Shown: positions 26,405 to 35,547 of the stretch, piece by piece
Position numbering within the stretch: the stretch's first letter is position 1
Layout of the letters: each line of letters opens with the position of its first letter
Notes under the pieces: model-generated
What the model was told of the DNA's origin: nothing
What the model saw: only the letters and a program-made list of their open reading frames with translations
Databases searched by the model: none
Translations under genes and position numbers: made by a program
Assembly (NCBI RefSeq): GCF_049959315.1
Contig: NZ_CP188201.1
DNA length: 64,000 nt
Origin: Serratia proteamaculans_D
Lineage (GTDB): Bacteria > Pseudomonadota > Gammaproteobacteria > Enterobacterales > Enterobacteriaceae
Direction: 5' to 3' (one strand)

Positions 26405-26420
26405 GGTTAATCGTTATACC
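26405..26420 (+). promoter_or_regulatory. Probable autoregulatory operator of the LacI-family gene
   Basis: GGTTAATCGTTATACC has one perfect half-site (GGTTAATCG) and one degenerate half compared with the two operators at 20438 and 26274. It lies 34 bp before the regulator's ATG, so the regulator may limit its own synthesis. Confidence 0.6.
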
Positions 26421-26453
26421 TTGCTATGACAGTCGGTACCGACAGGAGATGAA

Positions 26454-27479
26454 ATGAGCACAATAACCTTGGCGGACGTCGCCGCGCACGCAAAAGTCTC
26501 CACCGCGACCGTATCTATGGTATTGCGCAATCGTGGCCGCATATCGGACGCCACCCGCAAGCGCGTGCTGAGCGCCATTGATGAACTGGGCTATGTCTAC
26601 AATCAGACCGCCGCCAACCTGCGTAATCGCAGCAGCAATCAGGTCGGCCTGCTGCTGCACGACATCACCAACCCGTTTTATGCGGAGATGACCGCCGGGC
26701 TGAGCCAGGAAATGGAGCGTCACCAGTTGATGCTGTTTCTGGCCAACAGCGAAGAGTCCGCCGACAGGCAGCAAAAATTTGTCGACTCCCTGCTGCAAAA
26801 CAATACCAGCGGCATGGTGCTGTGCGCCGCCCGGCAAACGCCACCGCTGTTTTTTGAAACGCTGAAGCGCCGCAAGATCCCGGCCATTATGGTGGTCCGG
26901 CCGGTGGCCGACGCGCACTTTGACTTTGTCGGCACCGACAACTTCCTGGGTACCCAGTTAGCAACGCAGCATCTGCTGGATTTAGGGCATCGTCATATCG
27001 CCTTTATCGGAGGATCAATCAGCTCTACTACCCGCGCGCAGCGGCTGGGCGGCTATACCAGCAAGCTGGTAGAGCATGGCATCGCGGTCAACGGGGAATG
27101 GATTGTGGATAGCGAGGCCAGCCAGAGTTCCGGTGCCAAGGCGGCGGAGCAACTGTTGAAAGCCCATCCGGAGATCACTGCGGCCTTATGCTATCAGGAC
27201 ATTGTCGCGCTGGGGGTGATGCAGACATTGCGCAAACTCAACCGCCAGATTGGCCGTGATTTTGCGCTAATTGGTTTTGATGATATTACCGAAGCCTCGC
27301 TGGTGCAGCCAGGTTTGACCACCGTATCGGTGGCCTCGCGCGAGATTGGCCGTAAGGCCGGGGAACTGTTGTACAGCCGTATTCAGGGTAATGATGAACC
27401 ACCCAAACGCATCATCCTGCCGCCTTCTTTGGTGATCCGCGAGTCCTGTGGTTTTGCCGATAAATCTACGCCGGTCTGA
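26454..27479 (+). CDS. LacI-family repressor of the sugar locus
   Basis: A 341-residue LacI/GalR-family regulator. The N-terminal helix-turn-helix is standard (LADVAAHAKVSTATVSMVLRN, then the hinge around NQTAANLRNRSSNQVGLL). The rest is the periplasmic-binding-protein effector domain (DITNPFYAEM, GTDNFLGTQLATQHLL, LIGFDDITEASLVQPGLTTV). It is divergent from the isomerase-PTS operon and close to three copies of one operator, so local control is likely. The inducer is unknown, probably the transported sugar or its phosphate. It converges on ygiD. Confidence 0.93.
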   Translation: MSTITLADVAAHAKVSTATVSMVLRNRGRISDATRKRVLSAIDELGYVYNQTAANLRNRSSNQVGLLLHDITNPFYAEMTAGLSQEMERHQLMLFLANSEESADRQQKFVDSLLQNNTSGMVLCAARQTPPLFFETLKRRKIPAIMVVRPVADAHFDFVGTDNFLGTQLATQHLLDLGHRHIAFIGGSISSTTRAQRLGGYTSKLVEHGIAVNGEWIVDSEASQSSGAKAAEQLLKAHPEITAALCYQDIVALGVMQTLRKLNRQIGRDFALIGFDDITEASLVQPGLTTVSVASREIGRKAGELLYSRIQGNDEPPKRIILPPSLVIRESCGFADKSTPV

Positions 27480-27490
27480 GACCGGCGTAG
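27466..27490. terminator. Bidirectional hairpin between the LacI gene and ygiD
   Basis: CTACGCCGGT (27466-27475) pairs with ACCGGCGTAG (27481-27490). The loop contains the stop codon of the regulator gene. AGCCTTTAACC follows on the plus side. It serves two convergent genes. Confidence 0.7.
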
Positions 27491-27495
27491 AGCCT

Positions 27496-28278
27496 TTAAC
27501 CGACCTGTACCGACAGCATGCTCAATGAGCTCATCTCAATGCCATCAACCGGTACGGTTATCGCTTCCTTGCCGTCCCAACCGCCAAGTACGTACAGCAG
27601 CGGCAGGTAGTGCTCCGGCGTCGGGTTCGACAGCGCCGCGCCTTCATGCTGCATAAAATTCACCAGCGGGTGGTTATCGCCCTGATAATTCAGGTTATCC
27701 CGCACGAACTTGTCAAACGACGTGGCCCACGGATAAGGCGTCGCGTCACCCTGCCATTTCACCATCCGCAGGTTATGCACCACGTTACCGCTGGCCACGA
27801 TCATAATTCCCCGATCGCGCAGTTCCACCAGCTTGCGGCCCAGCTCATAATGGTATTCCGCCGGCTGAGTACCGTCGATGCTGAGCTGCACGACCGGAAT
27901 GTCCGCCTCAGGATACATTTTGATTAACACGCCCCAGGTACCGTGATCCAAACCCCATTCACTGACGTCAGCCTTGACGCGAACTGGCTCCAGCACTTGC
28001 TGGATCTGCGCGGCCAGTTCAGGTGAACCAGGAGCCGGATACTGGGTATCAAACAGCGCCTGTGGGAAACCGCCAAAGTCATGGATGGTTTTCGGCTTTT
28101 CCATCGCGGTAACCGCAGTACCACGGGTATACCAGTGAGCGGAAACGGCAACGATGGCCTTCGGGCGCGGCAAGGTTTCGCCCAACGTACGCCATGCACG
28201 GGTGTAGCGATTTTCTTCCAGCGCGTTCATCGGGCTACCGTGGCCGAGGAAAAGTGCTGGCATACGAGAGGTGTTCAT
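27496..28278 (-). CDS. ygiD: YgiD, 4,5-DOPA extradiol dioxygenase-like protein
   Basis: A 260-residue LigB/extradiol-dioxygenase family protein. E. coli YgiD is reported to be a zinc-binding 4,5-DOPA dioxygenase; the physiological substrate is unclear. Metal-site motifs are visible: LFLGHGSPMNAL, VSAHWYTRG, GLDHGTWGVL and ASGNVVHNLR, with the conserved histidines. In E. coli it follows ygiC directly; here the sugar locus separates them. zupT, which lies between ygiD and ribB in E. coli, is missing. Confidence 0.93.
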   Translation of the reverse strand: MNTSRMPALFLGHGSPMNALEENRYTRAWRTLGETLPRPKAIVAVSAHWYTRGTAVTAMEKPKTIHDFGGFPQALFDTQYPAPGSPELAAQIQQVLEPVRVKADVSEWGLDHGTWGVLIKMYPEADIPVVQLSIDGTQPAEYHYELGRKLVELRDRGIMIVASGNVVHNLRMVKWQGDATPYPWATSFDKFVRDNLNYQGDNHPLVNFMQHEGAALSNPTPEHYLPLLYVLGGWDGKEAITVPVDGIEMSSLSMLSVQVG

Positions 28279-28419
28279 ACAGGATCCTTGGTTGGTCGCA
28301 ATACATTCTGTGGACCAGACTACGCCGTTTACCGGGGTAAAACAGCCGGATAACCATGATGATGATCTTCAATAAATTTGAATGGTTAAAACAAGGGATG
28401 CGGCACCGTTTTCAGCCAC

Positions 28420-28447
28420 AAAAAAAGCCGCGTATGCGGCTTTTTTC
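28420..28447. terminator. ribB terminator
   Basis: A strong stem (AAAAAAGCCGC, loop GTAT, GCGGCTTTTTT) lies 24 bp past the ribB stop and has T-runs on both strands. The remainder of 28279-28470 shows no gene. Confidence 0.9.
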
Positions 28448-28470
28448 ATATTCAGAAAATCAGTGTGATA

Positions 28471-29124
28471 TCAGCTGGCTTTCTGCTCGTGTGACTGGCG
28501 GTAGGCCACCAGATCTTCAATGGTCAGTACGGTCATGTCATGCTGTTTGGCGAACAGGATAACTTCTGGCGCATGCGCCATGCTGCCGTCATCGTTGGTC
28601 AGTTCACACAGCACGCCGGCAGGTTTGAAACCGGCCATGGCCACCAGATCGATAGTCGCTTCGGTATGACCACGACGGCTCAGCACGCCACCCGGCTGCG
28701 CACGCAGCGGGAACACGTGGCCAGGGCGGTTCAGATCGCTCGGCTTGGCGTTATCGGCAATTGCGGCGCGAATGGTGGTCAGGCGGTCGGAAGCGGAAAC
28801 ACCGGTCGTCACGCCCTGCGCCGCTTCGATAGTCACGGTGAAGGCCGTTTGAAACTGGCTGGAGTTGTTGGTCACCATCATCGGCAGTTCAAGCTGCTGA
28901 CGGCGTTCTTCGGTAAGACACAGGCACACAATACCGCTACCGTGGCGAATGGTCAGCGCCATCTGCTCAACGGTCATGGTTTCTGCGGCGAAGATCATAT
29001 CACCTTCGTTTTCACGATTTTCATCATCGAGCACCATCACACCGCGCCCATTGCGCAATGCTTCAAGAGCGCGTTCTACGCGTTCTACCGGCGTGCCGAA
29101 ATCTGAAAGTAGGGTCTGATTCAT
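28471..29124 (-). CDS. ribB: 3,4-dihydroxy-2-butanone-4-phosphate synthase RibB
   Basis: RibB converts ribulose 5-phosphate to 3,4-dihydroxy-2-butanone 4-phosphate plus formate for riboflavin synthesis. The product is 217 residues. The active-site acidic loop DDENRENEGD and the RRGHTEATIDL and AHAPEVILFA blocks are intact. MNQTLLSDFG at 29124 was chosen by homology; an in-frame ATG at 29139 is less likely. It stands alone behind an FMN riboswitch, as in other enterobacteria. Confidence 0.96.
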   Translation of the reverse strand: MNQTLLSDFGTPVERVERALEALRNGRGVMVLDDENRENEGDMIFAAETMTVEQMALTIRHGSGIVCLCLTEERRQQLELPMMVTNNSSQFQTAFTVTIEAAQGVTTGVSASDRLTTIRAAIADNAKPSDLNRPGHVFPLRAQPGGVLSRRGHTEATIDLVAMAGFKPAGVLCELTNDDGSMAHAPEVILFAKQHDMTVLTIEDLVAYRQSHEQKAS

Positions 29125-29239
29125 GGTAAAAAACCTCATTAGAAAATTATGGATTACCAGAACCAGGGCGATCTTGAGGAGTAGCTAGCAATAGCTAAAA
29201 AAATAACGCAAGCGGGCGCAAACCCGGCAGATACCGTTA

Positions 29240-29393
29240 CTCTCTCCCATCCGGACTATAACCGTCGGCCCCGGAATTACACCGGATCTGCTGACCTCTA
29301 ACCAAACTGCAAAAACTGGTTGAGCGCTCGCGGGCTTTCACCGTAGAAGGTGATTTACCGCCGGTGGGGACTTGCACCCCGCCCTGAGAATAA
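29240..29393 (-). ncRNA. FMN riboswitch (RFN element) of ribB
   Basis: On the minus strand the RFN conserved blocks occur in order: GGGCGGGGTGCAAGTCCCC, CCGGCGGTAAAT, AGCCCGCGAGCG, GGTCAGCAGATCCGGTG, and AATTCCGGGGCCGACGGTTA, then TCCGGATGGGAGAGAG. FMN binding should switch off ribB, by transcription or translation control across the 115-bp platform at 29125-29239. It accounts for the 400-bp gap before ribB. Confidence 0.95.
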
Positions 29394-29541
29394 GCTTCTC
29401 GACTATAACGCTAATGATTAATCAGGGCAATTGGCAAAAGCACAATTCGGCCAGCCGCAGGGAATGCGGTTAAATAGTTTATCCGGCGGGCAACTCGCAT
29501 TACACTAGGCGACAGCTATTAAACTCTGAAAGGGATACGCC

Positions 29542-29820
29542 ATGATTGACCCGAAAAAAATTGAACAGATCGCACGTCAGGTGCATGAGTCCATGCCTAA
29601 AGGCGTGCGCGAATTCGGGGAAGACGTTGAGAAGAAAATCCGTCAGGTGTTGCAGTCACAGCTCACCCGTCTGGATTTGGTCAACCGCGAAGAGTTCGAC
29701 GTGCAGACCCAGGTACTGCTGCGCACCCGTGAGAAACTGGCCTTGCTGGAACAGCGTATGAGCGAGCTGGAAAGCAAGCTGAACGCCACGCCTGCTGCGC
29801 AACAGCCAGACGCCGAATAA
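29542..29820 (+). CDS. ubiK: Ubiquinone biosynthesis accessory factor UbiK (YqiC)
   Basis: A 92-residue BMFP-family protein, almost entirely helical with a coiled-coil C-terminal half (REKLALLEQRMSELESKL). UbiK helps UbiJ in aerobic ubiquinone synthesis. MIDPKKIEQIARQVHESMPKG is the family start, and AGGGA lies 10 bases before the ATG. It is monocistronic and divergent from the ribB riboswitch. Confidence 0.94.
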   Translation: MIDPKKIEQIARQVHESMPKGVREFGEDVEKKIRQVLQSQLTRLDLVNREEFDVQTQVLLRTREKLALLEQRMSELESKLNATPAAQQPDAE

Positions 29821-29828
29821 GTTACCCT

Positions 29829-29852
29829 TAAGGGCGTGGCAACACGCCCTTA
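29829..29852. terminator. Hairpin between ubiK and yjeH
   Basis: TAAGGGCGTG (29829-29838) pairs with CACGCCCTTA (29843-29852) around a GCAA loop. The second arm contains the yjeH stop codon. There is no long T-run, so it is only moderately convincing. Confidence 0.6.
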
Positions 29853-31115
29853 GTGCGGTTTGAGCGCCGCCTGCGCCTTAAGCCGCAACACCAGCCAAAT
29901 CAGCGCGAACATTCCCAGCGCATACAGGCTTTTCCAGCCGATAATCACCATCAACAACACACACAGTCCTAAGCCTGTCGCCGCCATTAACCGCGAACGC
30001 CCGTGCAAAATTCGACAGCCCGCCAGCATGCACAGCAGATAGATCAGCACGAAGATGCCATTGGCATACACCAGCAGCGTATCCAGCGGTAGCTTCAGAG
30101 TATAAATCAGCAAAGTGAACAGCAAAGTGAACAGCAAACAGCTGCCTACCACCGCGCTTAATGCATTGACCGGTGCCTGTCCGGCAGACAGCCTGGCCAG
30201 CGCGCTGGACGGACGTTCCTGCGCCTGCGACCACACCAGCCGGGCAAAGCTTTGGGTATAAATATTCACGCTGGCAAAGCAGGCCAGATAGCCAATGATG
30301 CAGGCCACCCACAGCGCATGCTGACCAAACAGTTGCACCACAATCCCCGGCAACGACGCAGCCGCCGCCTGATGCTCACCGTAGGCGTGGAAATGCAGCA
30401 CCGCTACGGTACAGCCCCAGTACACCGTCCCGGCGACCAACATGCCAAACAGCAGCGCACGCGGAAAATCGCGTTCAGGGTTACGGAACTCGGTCGCCAG
30501 ATGGGCGAAAGCCTCCAGGCCGACAAAGCACCAGAACATCACGGCCAGCGCATGGAACAGATTGGGCGAGGAGATTTCGTTGATTGCCGGCCAGGGAATT
30601 TGGGACAGTGAGATGTCGCCACGCCACCAGATAGCGGCCACCAGCGCCACCACCAGAATGGCAATTAGCGTTTGAATATTGGCACTGGAACCCGCGCTGC
30701 GCGTGCCTAAAAACCAAATCACCACCAGCGTGGCAATTTGCACCAACAGCAGGACATTGGCGCTCCAGCCGAAAGTGGCCTGCCAAAAACCGGCGGCAAT
30801 CTGCAACGCAGCGGGTAACCCAACCGGAATAACCGATAAAAACAGCCAGCCGGTGACTTTCGCCATACGCGGACCAAAGGCCAGCCCGACAAAGTGCGCT
30901 GCGCCAGCCGCGCTGGGGAAGTGGCGGCCCAAAGCCGCAAAGACAATGGCGATCGGGAAAACCAGGATAATCAGCAGCGGCCAGGCCCACAGACTATCGC
31001 CCTGTGCCACCTGTGCCGCCAAAGCCGGAACGGCAAAGACGCCGGTACCCAGCAGTGAAGTGGACAATAGCCCAACGCCCTGCGCCAAACTCAGCTCTTG
31101 CTTCAGTCCACTCAC
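29850..31115 (-). CDS. yjeH: YjeH-type L-methionine/branched-chain amino acid exporter
   Basis: A 421-residue inner-membrane APC-superfamily transporter, close in length to E. coli YjeH (418), which exports methionine and branched-chain amino acids. It begins LKQELSLAQGVGLLSTSLLGTGVFAVPALAA, with the APC GxGxF-type bend. About twelve hydrophobic segments are visible. An imperfectly duplicated 12-base unit near 30112-30136 yields LFTLLFTLL within a membrane segment. In E. coli the gene lies elsewhere, so its place between ubiK and hldE is a lineage difference. Confidence 0.9.
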   Translation of the reverse strand: MSGLKQELSLAQGVGLLSTSLLGTGVFAVPALAAQVAQGDSLWAWPLLIILVFPIAIVFAALGRHFPSAAGAAHFVGLAFGPRMAKVTGWLFLSVIPVGLPAALQIAAGFWQATFGWSANVLLLVQIATLVVIWFLGTRSAGSSANIQTLIAILVVALVAAIWWRGDISLSQIPWPAINEISSPNLFHALAVMFWCFVGLEAFAHLATEFRNPERDFPRALLFGMLVAGTVYWGCTVAVLHFHAYGEHQAAAASLPGIVVQLFGQHALWVACIIGYLACFASVNIYTQSFARLVWSQAQERPSSALARLSAGQAPVNALSAVVGSCLLFTLLFTLLIYTLKLPLDTLLVYANGIFVLIYLLCMLAGCRILHGRSRLMAATGLGLCVLLMVIIGWKSLYALGMFALIWLVLRLKAQAALKPH

Positions 31116-31140
31116 TGCCCACCGCCGTTTTCAGCGAACG

Positions 31141-32571
31141 TTAGCCACGCCCGTCTTTGATTGCCTTGATGATGTTGGTGGTCGACAGGCCGTCTTCAAA
31201 GTTCAGCACTTTGACGTCGCCGCCATTGGCCCATACCTCGGTGCTGCCAGCGATGTCTTCAGGCTTGTAGTCGCCGCCTTTCACCAGCAGATCCGGCAGG
31301 ATATCGGCGATCAGGCGTTGTGGCGTGTCTTCTTCGAACGGCACCACCCAGTCCACCGCCTCCAACGCACCCAGTACAATCATGCGGTTTTCCAGCGCGT
31401 TGACCGGACGGGTTTCGCCTTTCAGACGTTTAGTGGAAGCATCGCTGTTCACTGCCACAATCAGGCGATCGCCCAGCTTGCGGGCATTGGCCAGATAAGA
31501 GACGTGACCGGCATGCAGAATGTCGAAAATGCCGTTGGTCATTACCACTTTTTCACCGCGCTGACGGGCTTGCGCCACGGCGGTTTTCAACTGGGCCTCG
31601 GTCATCACACCAAAGCCGGTTTCGGCCCGGCCGCGTACCGCGTTTTCCAGTTCAATCGGTGAAACGGTCGAAGTCCCCAGTTTGCCCACTACCACGCCGG
31701 CAGCGGCATTGGCCAGGAAACAGGACTCTTCCAACGTGTTACCGGCAGCCAGTGCCGCGGCCAACACGCCGATAACGGTATCGCCGGCACCGGTAACATC
31801 AAACACTTCCTGCGCCAAAGTGGGCAAATGCAGCGGCGCGATGCCCGGCTGCAGCAGCGTCATGCCGTGCTCGGAACGGGTGACCAGCAAAGCGGAAAGC
31901 TCAAAGTCCGCCACCAGCTTCATGCCGCGCTCAACCAGTTCGGCTTCGTCTTTGCAGTGACCTACCACCGCTTCAAATTCGGACAGGTTTGGCGTCAGCA
32001 GCGTTGCGCCGCGATAGCGCTCGAAATCCGATCCTTTAGGATCAATCAACACCGGTACCTTGGCGGCACGCGCCAGTTGGATCATGCTCTGAACCTGGCT
32101 CAGCGCGCCTTTGGCGTAGTCAGACAGCACCAGTGCGCCAATCTGCGGCAGCGCCTGCTGAATACGTTCCAACAGCGGCTGCGGATCGACGTTTGAGAAA
32201 CCTTCTTCGAAATCGAGGCGGATCAATTGCTGGTTACGCGACAGCACGCGCAGCTTGGTGATGGTCGGATGTGTCGGTACCGAGACAAAATCACAGCGCA
32301 CGTTGACTTCATTGAGCTTGGCGCTCAGCGCCCGCGCGGCATCATCAATACCGGTCAGGCCCACCAGGCGTGAATTGGCACCCAGCGAAGCAATGTTCAT
32401 CGCCACGTTAGCCGCACCGCCGGGACGCTCTTCAATGGTTTCAACCTTGACCACCGGCACCGGCGCTTCCGGTGAGATGCGGCTGGTCGGCCCATACCAA
32501 TAGCGATCCAACATGACGTCACCCACCACCAATACCCCGGCGCGGCGAAAATCAGGCAGTGTAACTTTCAT
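31141..32571 (-). CDS. hldE: Bifunctional heptose 7-phosphate kinase/heptose 1-phosphate adenylyltransferase HldE
   Basis: HldE acts in ADP-L-glycero-D-manno-heptose synthesis for the LPS inner core. The 476 residues contain an N-terminal PfkB-type kinase (to about 320; [36 protein letters not shown] with the catalytic Asp). The C-terminal nucleotidyltransferase is marked by [17 protein letters not shown] (HxGH). It is the last gene of a ygiF-glnE-hldE run, 93 bp after glnE. Confidence 0.97.
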
Positions 32572-32664
32572 CCGATAACTCCAAAAAAGTACAAAATTTT
32601 AGTGGCGCAGATATTACCACAGACGTCTGTAATAGCTGCAAAACGTATTGCGCAACCGGCCTGC

Positions 32665-35502
32665 TCAGCCCAGCCACTTCGCCCAACTGGCGCGGACCTG
32701 TTCACGTTCGGCGGCGAATTGGCCGTTACCGACCTTGCCGGAATGCTCCTGCAACGCCAGATGATGGATCTCATCGCGCATGGTGACGTAAGCCTGGGTC
32801 AGTGCGCGCGCTTCTTCTTCCGGCATGATGTCGTAATTGGCCATCAACTCGAAAATGCGCACGTTATCAGACCAGCGCGTCAGGCGCGGTTCGGCAGCCG
32901 CATAGCCTAAGACCAGATACTGGGCAATAAATTCGATATCGGTGATCCCGCCCTCGTCGGCTTTGATATCAAACAGATCGCGCTGCTTGTTACCAAGGTG
33001 ATTGCGCATTTTCTCGCGCATCTCACGCACCTCACGCTTCAGCGTTTCCAGGTCGCGCGGTTTGCACAGGATCTCCCGGCGGATAACATCAAACTGCTGA
33101 TGCAACAGCGGATCGCCATGCACGATGCGCGCCCGCACCAGCGCCTGGTGTTCCCAGGTCCAGGCTTCGCTCTGCTGATAATCGGCAAAGGCTTCGACGG
33201 TACTGACCAGCATGCCGGCCGCCCCCGACGGCCGCAGGCGGGCGTCCACTTCATACAAAATACCGGACGAGGTACGGGTGCTGAACAGGTGCATGACCCG
33301 CTGCGCCAGACGCAGATAAAACTGACGACCGTCAATGCTGCGCTCGCCGTCGGTCATCACCTCCGGCGGACAATCGAGGATAAACACCAGATCAAGATCG
33401 GAACTGTAACCCAGCTCCCAACCGCCCAGCTTACCGTAGCCAATCACCGCAAAACCTCGTCCTTCACGCTCCTGCAAATGGGTTGGCTGGCCATAGCGTG
33501 CGACCATATCGTTCCACGCCTGCTGCACCACAGTGTCGATAATCGCCTCCGCCAGATAGGTGAGGTGATCGCTCACTTTCATCACCGGCAGGGCACCAGA
33601 GATATCCCCGGCGGCAATACGCAGCTGCTGCGCCTGTTTGAACTGGCGTAGCGCTTCCAGCCTTTGCTCTTCGTCGTCCTCCGGCACCCGCAACAGGTAC
33701 TGGCGCAGCTCGCTGCGGTAGGCATCCGGGGCCACCGGCTGATACAAGGTCGCCGGCTCCAACAGCTCATCGAGCAGCAGCGGATAACGCGACAGCTGGT
33801 TGGCCACCATCGGCGAAGCGGCACACAAACGAATCAGATGGCTGAGCGCCGCATGGTATTCCACCAGCAGCTCAAGGTAAGTGGTACGGGTCACGATACT
33901 CAGCAACAGCTGAGTCAGCCTGAGCAGTGCGGTCGGCGCGTCCTGACGCGGACAGACTTCCGCCAGCAGGCGCGGCATCAGTTGGTCGAGCACGTCGCGG
34001 CCACGCGGGCCAATGGTACGTTTGTCGACGTCATGACGAAACTCGGCGATGGTGCGCAGCATCTGTCTGCGCGCCTCTTCGTCCAGGTGCGGCGTCAACG
34101 GGGCCAGTTCGTTCTCTTCCAGCGCGTCCTGCCACAGGCTGTGATAATGCTGATAGTCGGGATCTTCACCGACATCCGGACTATCGTCGCCAATCAGGTC
34201 GTTAAATACTGCCCTGACCGCCTGCATATGGTCATCCAGCGCCAGCAACAAGGCCGACCAGTCGTCGAACCCCATGCCCCAGGCCAGCCGCGCCTGATCG
34301 AGTTCATCTTGCGGCAAGGTTTGCGTTTGTTGATCGGCAATCGCCTGCAGCAGGTTTTCCAGCCGGCGCAGGAACAGGTAGCTGGCACTCATCGCCTGTA
34401 CCTGTTGCGGCTCCAGCAACCCCAGTTCCCCCACCGCCTGTAACGTCGGCAGCAAGGAACGCCCTTGCAACGCCGGCTCACGGCCGCCGCGGATCAGTTG
34501 GAATACCTGGGTGATAAATTCTATTTCGCGGATGCCACCGGCACCCAGTTTGATATTGTCTTTTAGCCCGCGCCGCCGGACTTCACGGGCGATCATGCCT
34601 TTCATATTGCGCAGCGACTGGATCACGCTGAAATCGATATAGCGACGGAAGACAAATGGCCGCAGAGTTTTGCGCAGCTCTTCGCTGTAGGCGTCTTCCG
34701 ACCCGCCCATCAGCCGCGCCTTGACCATCGCATAACGTTCCCAGTCACGGCCCTGCTCCTGATAATAATCCTCCAACGCGGCAAAGCTCATCACCAGTGG
34801 GCCGCTGTCGCCGAACGGTCGCAGCCGCATGTCCACGCGATAAACAAAGCCGTCGATGGTTTGCTGATCCAGCGCTTTGATCAGCCGCTGCCCCAGACGG
34901 GTGAAGAACTGGGCGTTATCCAGCTCACGCCGCCCGCCCTGGGTCTGGCCGTTTTCAGGGTAGGCAAAGATCAGATCGATATCGGACGAGAAGTTCAGCT
35001 CACCGCCGCCCAATTTCCCCATACCGAGGATCAACAACGGCTGCGGCATGCCCTGAGCATTACATGGGGTGCCCCACTCACGGCAACAGGTTTGGTACAG
35101 CCAGTCGCGGGCGCTGACAATCAGCGTTTCCGCCAGCCCACTCAGCTGCAACAGCGTTTCTTGCGTGCTGCATTGGCCCAGCGCCTGCGCCCAGGCGATC
35201 CTTACCAGCGTCTCACGGCGAAACAGGCGCAGTGCACGCATCAGTTGCGCTTCGTCACGCACCTCTTCCAAATCATCCTGCAGCCAGGCGGCATAATGTT
35301 GCCACTCGTCCGCCACCGGCGGTTGCTTGCGCAGCGTCGCCAGCCATTCCGGCTGGTTGAGCAACATGTCGCAGACAAAGTCGCTCGACGCCAAAACCCA
35401 CTGTTCCTGATCGCTGAGCGCGCAGTCCGCGCCCTGAGTTTCCTGAAAACGCTGCACGATGTTCTGTGCCTGAGTCTGTAACGCTGCTGAAAGTGGCAAC
35501 AT
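32665..35502 (-). CDS. glnE: Glutamine synthetase adenylyltransferase/adenylyl-removing enzyme GlnE
   Basis: GlnE adds AMP to glutamine synthetase or removes it under PII control. The 945 residues equal the E. coli protein within one. Two nucleotidyltransferase domains are visible: the N-terminal de-adenylylation half (GMGKLGGGELNFSSDIDLIF) and the C-terminal adenylylation half (GYGKLGGWELGYSSDLDLVF). A helical linker separates them. The start lies 45 bp after the ygiF stop on the same strand, and hldE follows. Confidence 0.97.
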   Translation of the reverse strand: MLPLSAALQTQAQNIVQRFQETQGADCALSDQEQWVLASSDFVCDMLLNQPEWLATLRKQPPVADEWQHYAAWLQDDLEEVRDEAQLMRALRLFRRETLVRIAWAQALGQCSTQETLLQLSGLAETLIVSARDWLYQTCCREWGTPCNAQGMPQPLLILGMGKLGGGELNFSSDIDLIFAYPENGQTQGGRRELDNAQFFTRLGQRLIKALDQQTIDGFVYRVDMRLRPFGDSGPLVMSFAALEDYYQEQGRDWERYAMVKARLMGGSEDAYSEELRKTLRPFVFRRYIDFSVIQSLRNMKGMIAREVRRRGLKDNIKLGAGGIREIEFITQVFQLIRGGREPALQGRSLLPTLQAVGELGLLEPQQVQAMSASYLFLRRLENLLQAIADQQTQTLPQDELDQARLAWGMGFDDWSALLLALDDHMQAVRAVFNDLIGDDSPDVGEDPDYQHYHSLWQDALEENELAPLTPHLDEEARRQMLRTIAEFRHDVDKRTIGPRGRDVLDQLMPRLLAEVCPRQDAPTALLRLTQLLLSIVTRTTYLELLVEYHAALSHLIRLCAASPMVANQLSRYPLLLDELLEPATLYQPVAPDAYRSELRQYLLRVPEDDEEQRLEALRQFKQAQQLRIAAGDISGALPVMKVSDHLTYLAEAIIDTVVQQAWNDMVARYGQPTHLQEREGRGFAVIGYGKLGGWELGYSSDLDLVFILDCPPEVMTDGERSIDGRQFYLRLAQRVMHLFSTRTSSGILYEVDARLRPSGAAGMLVSTVEAFADYQQSEAWTWEHQALVRARIVHGDPLLHQQFDVIRREILCKPRDLETLKREVREMREKMRNHLGNKQRDLFDIKADEGGITDIEFIAQYLVLGYAAAEPRLTRWSDNVRIFELMANYDIMPEEEARALTQAYVTMRDEIHHLALQEHSGKVGNGQFAAEREQVRASWAKWLG

Positions 35503-35547
35503 AGTGAATGATCCGTTCTGCGGCCTGCACCGGGCAGGCCTGCTTAA

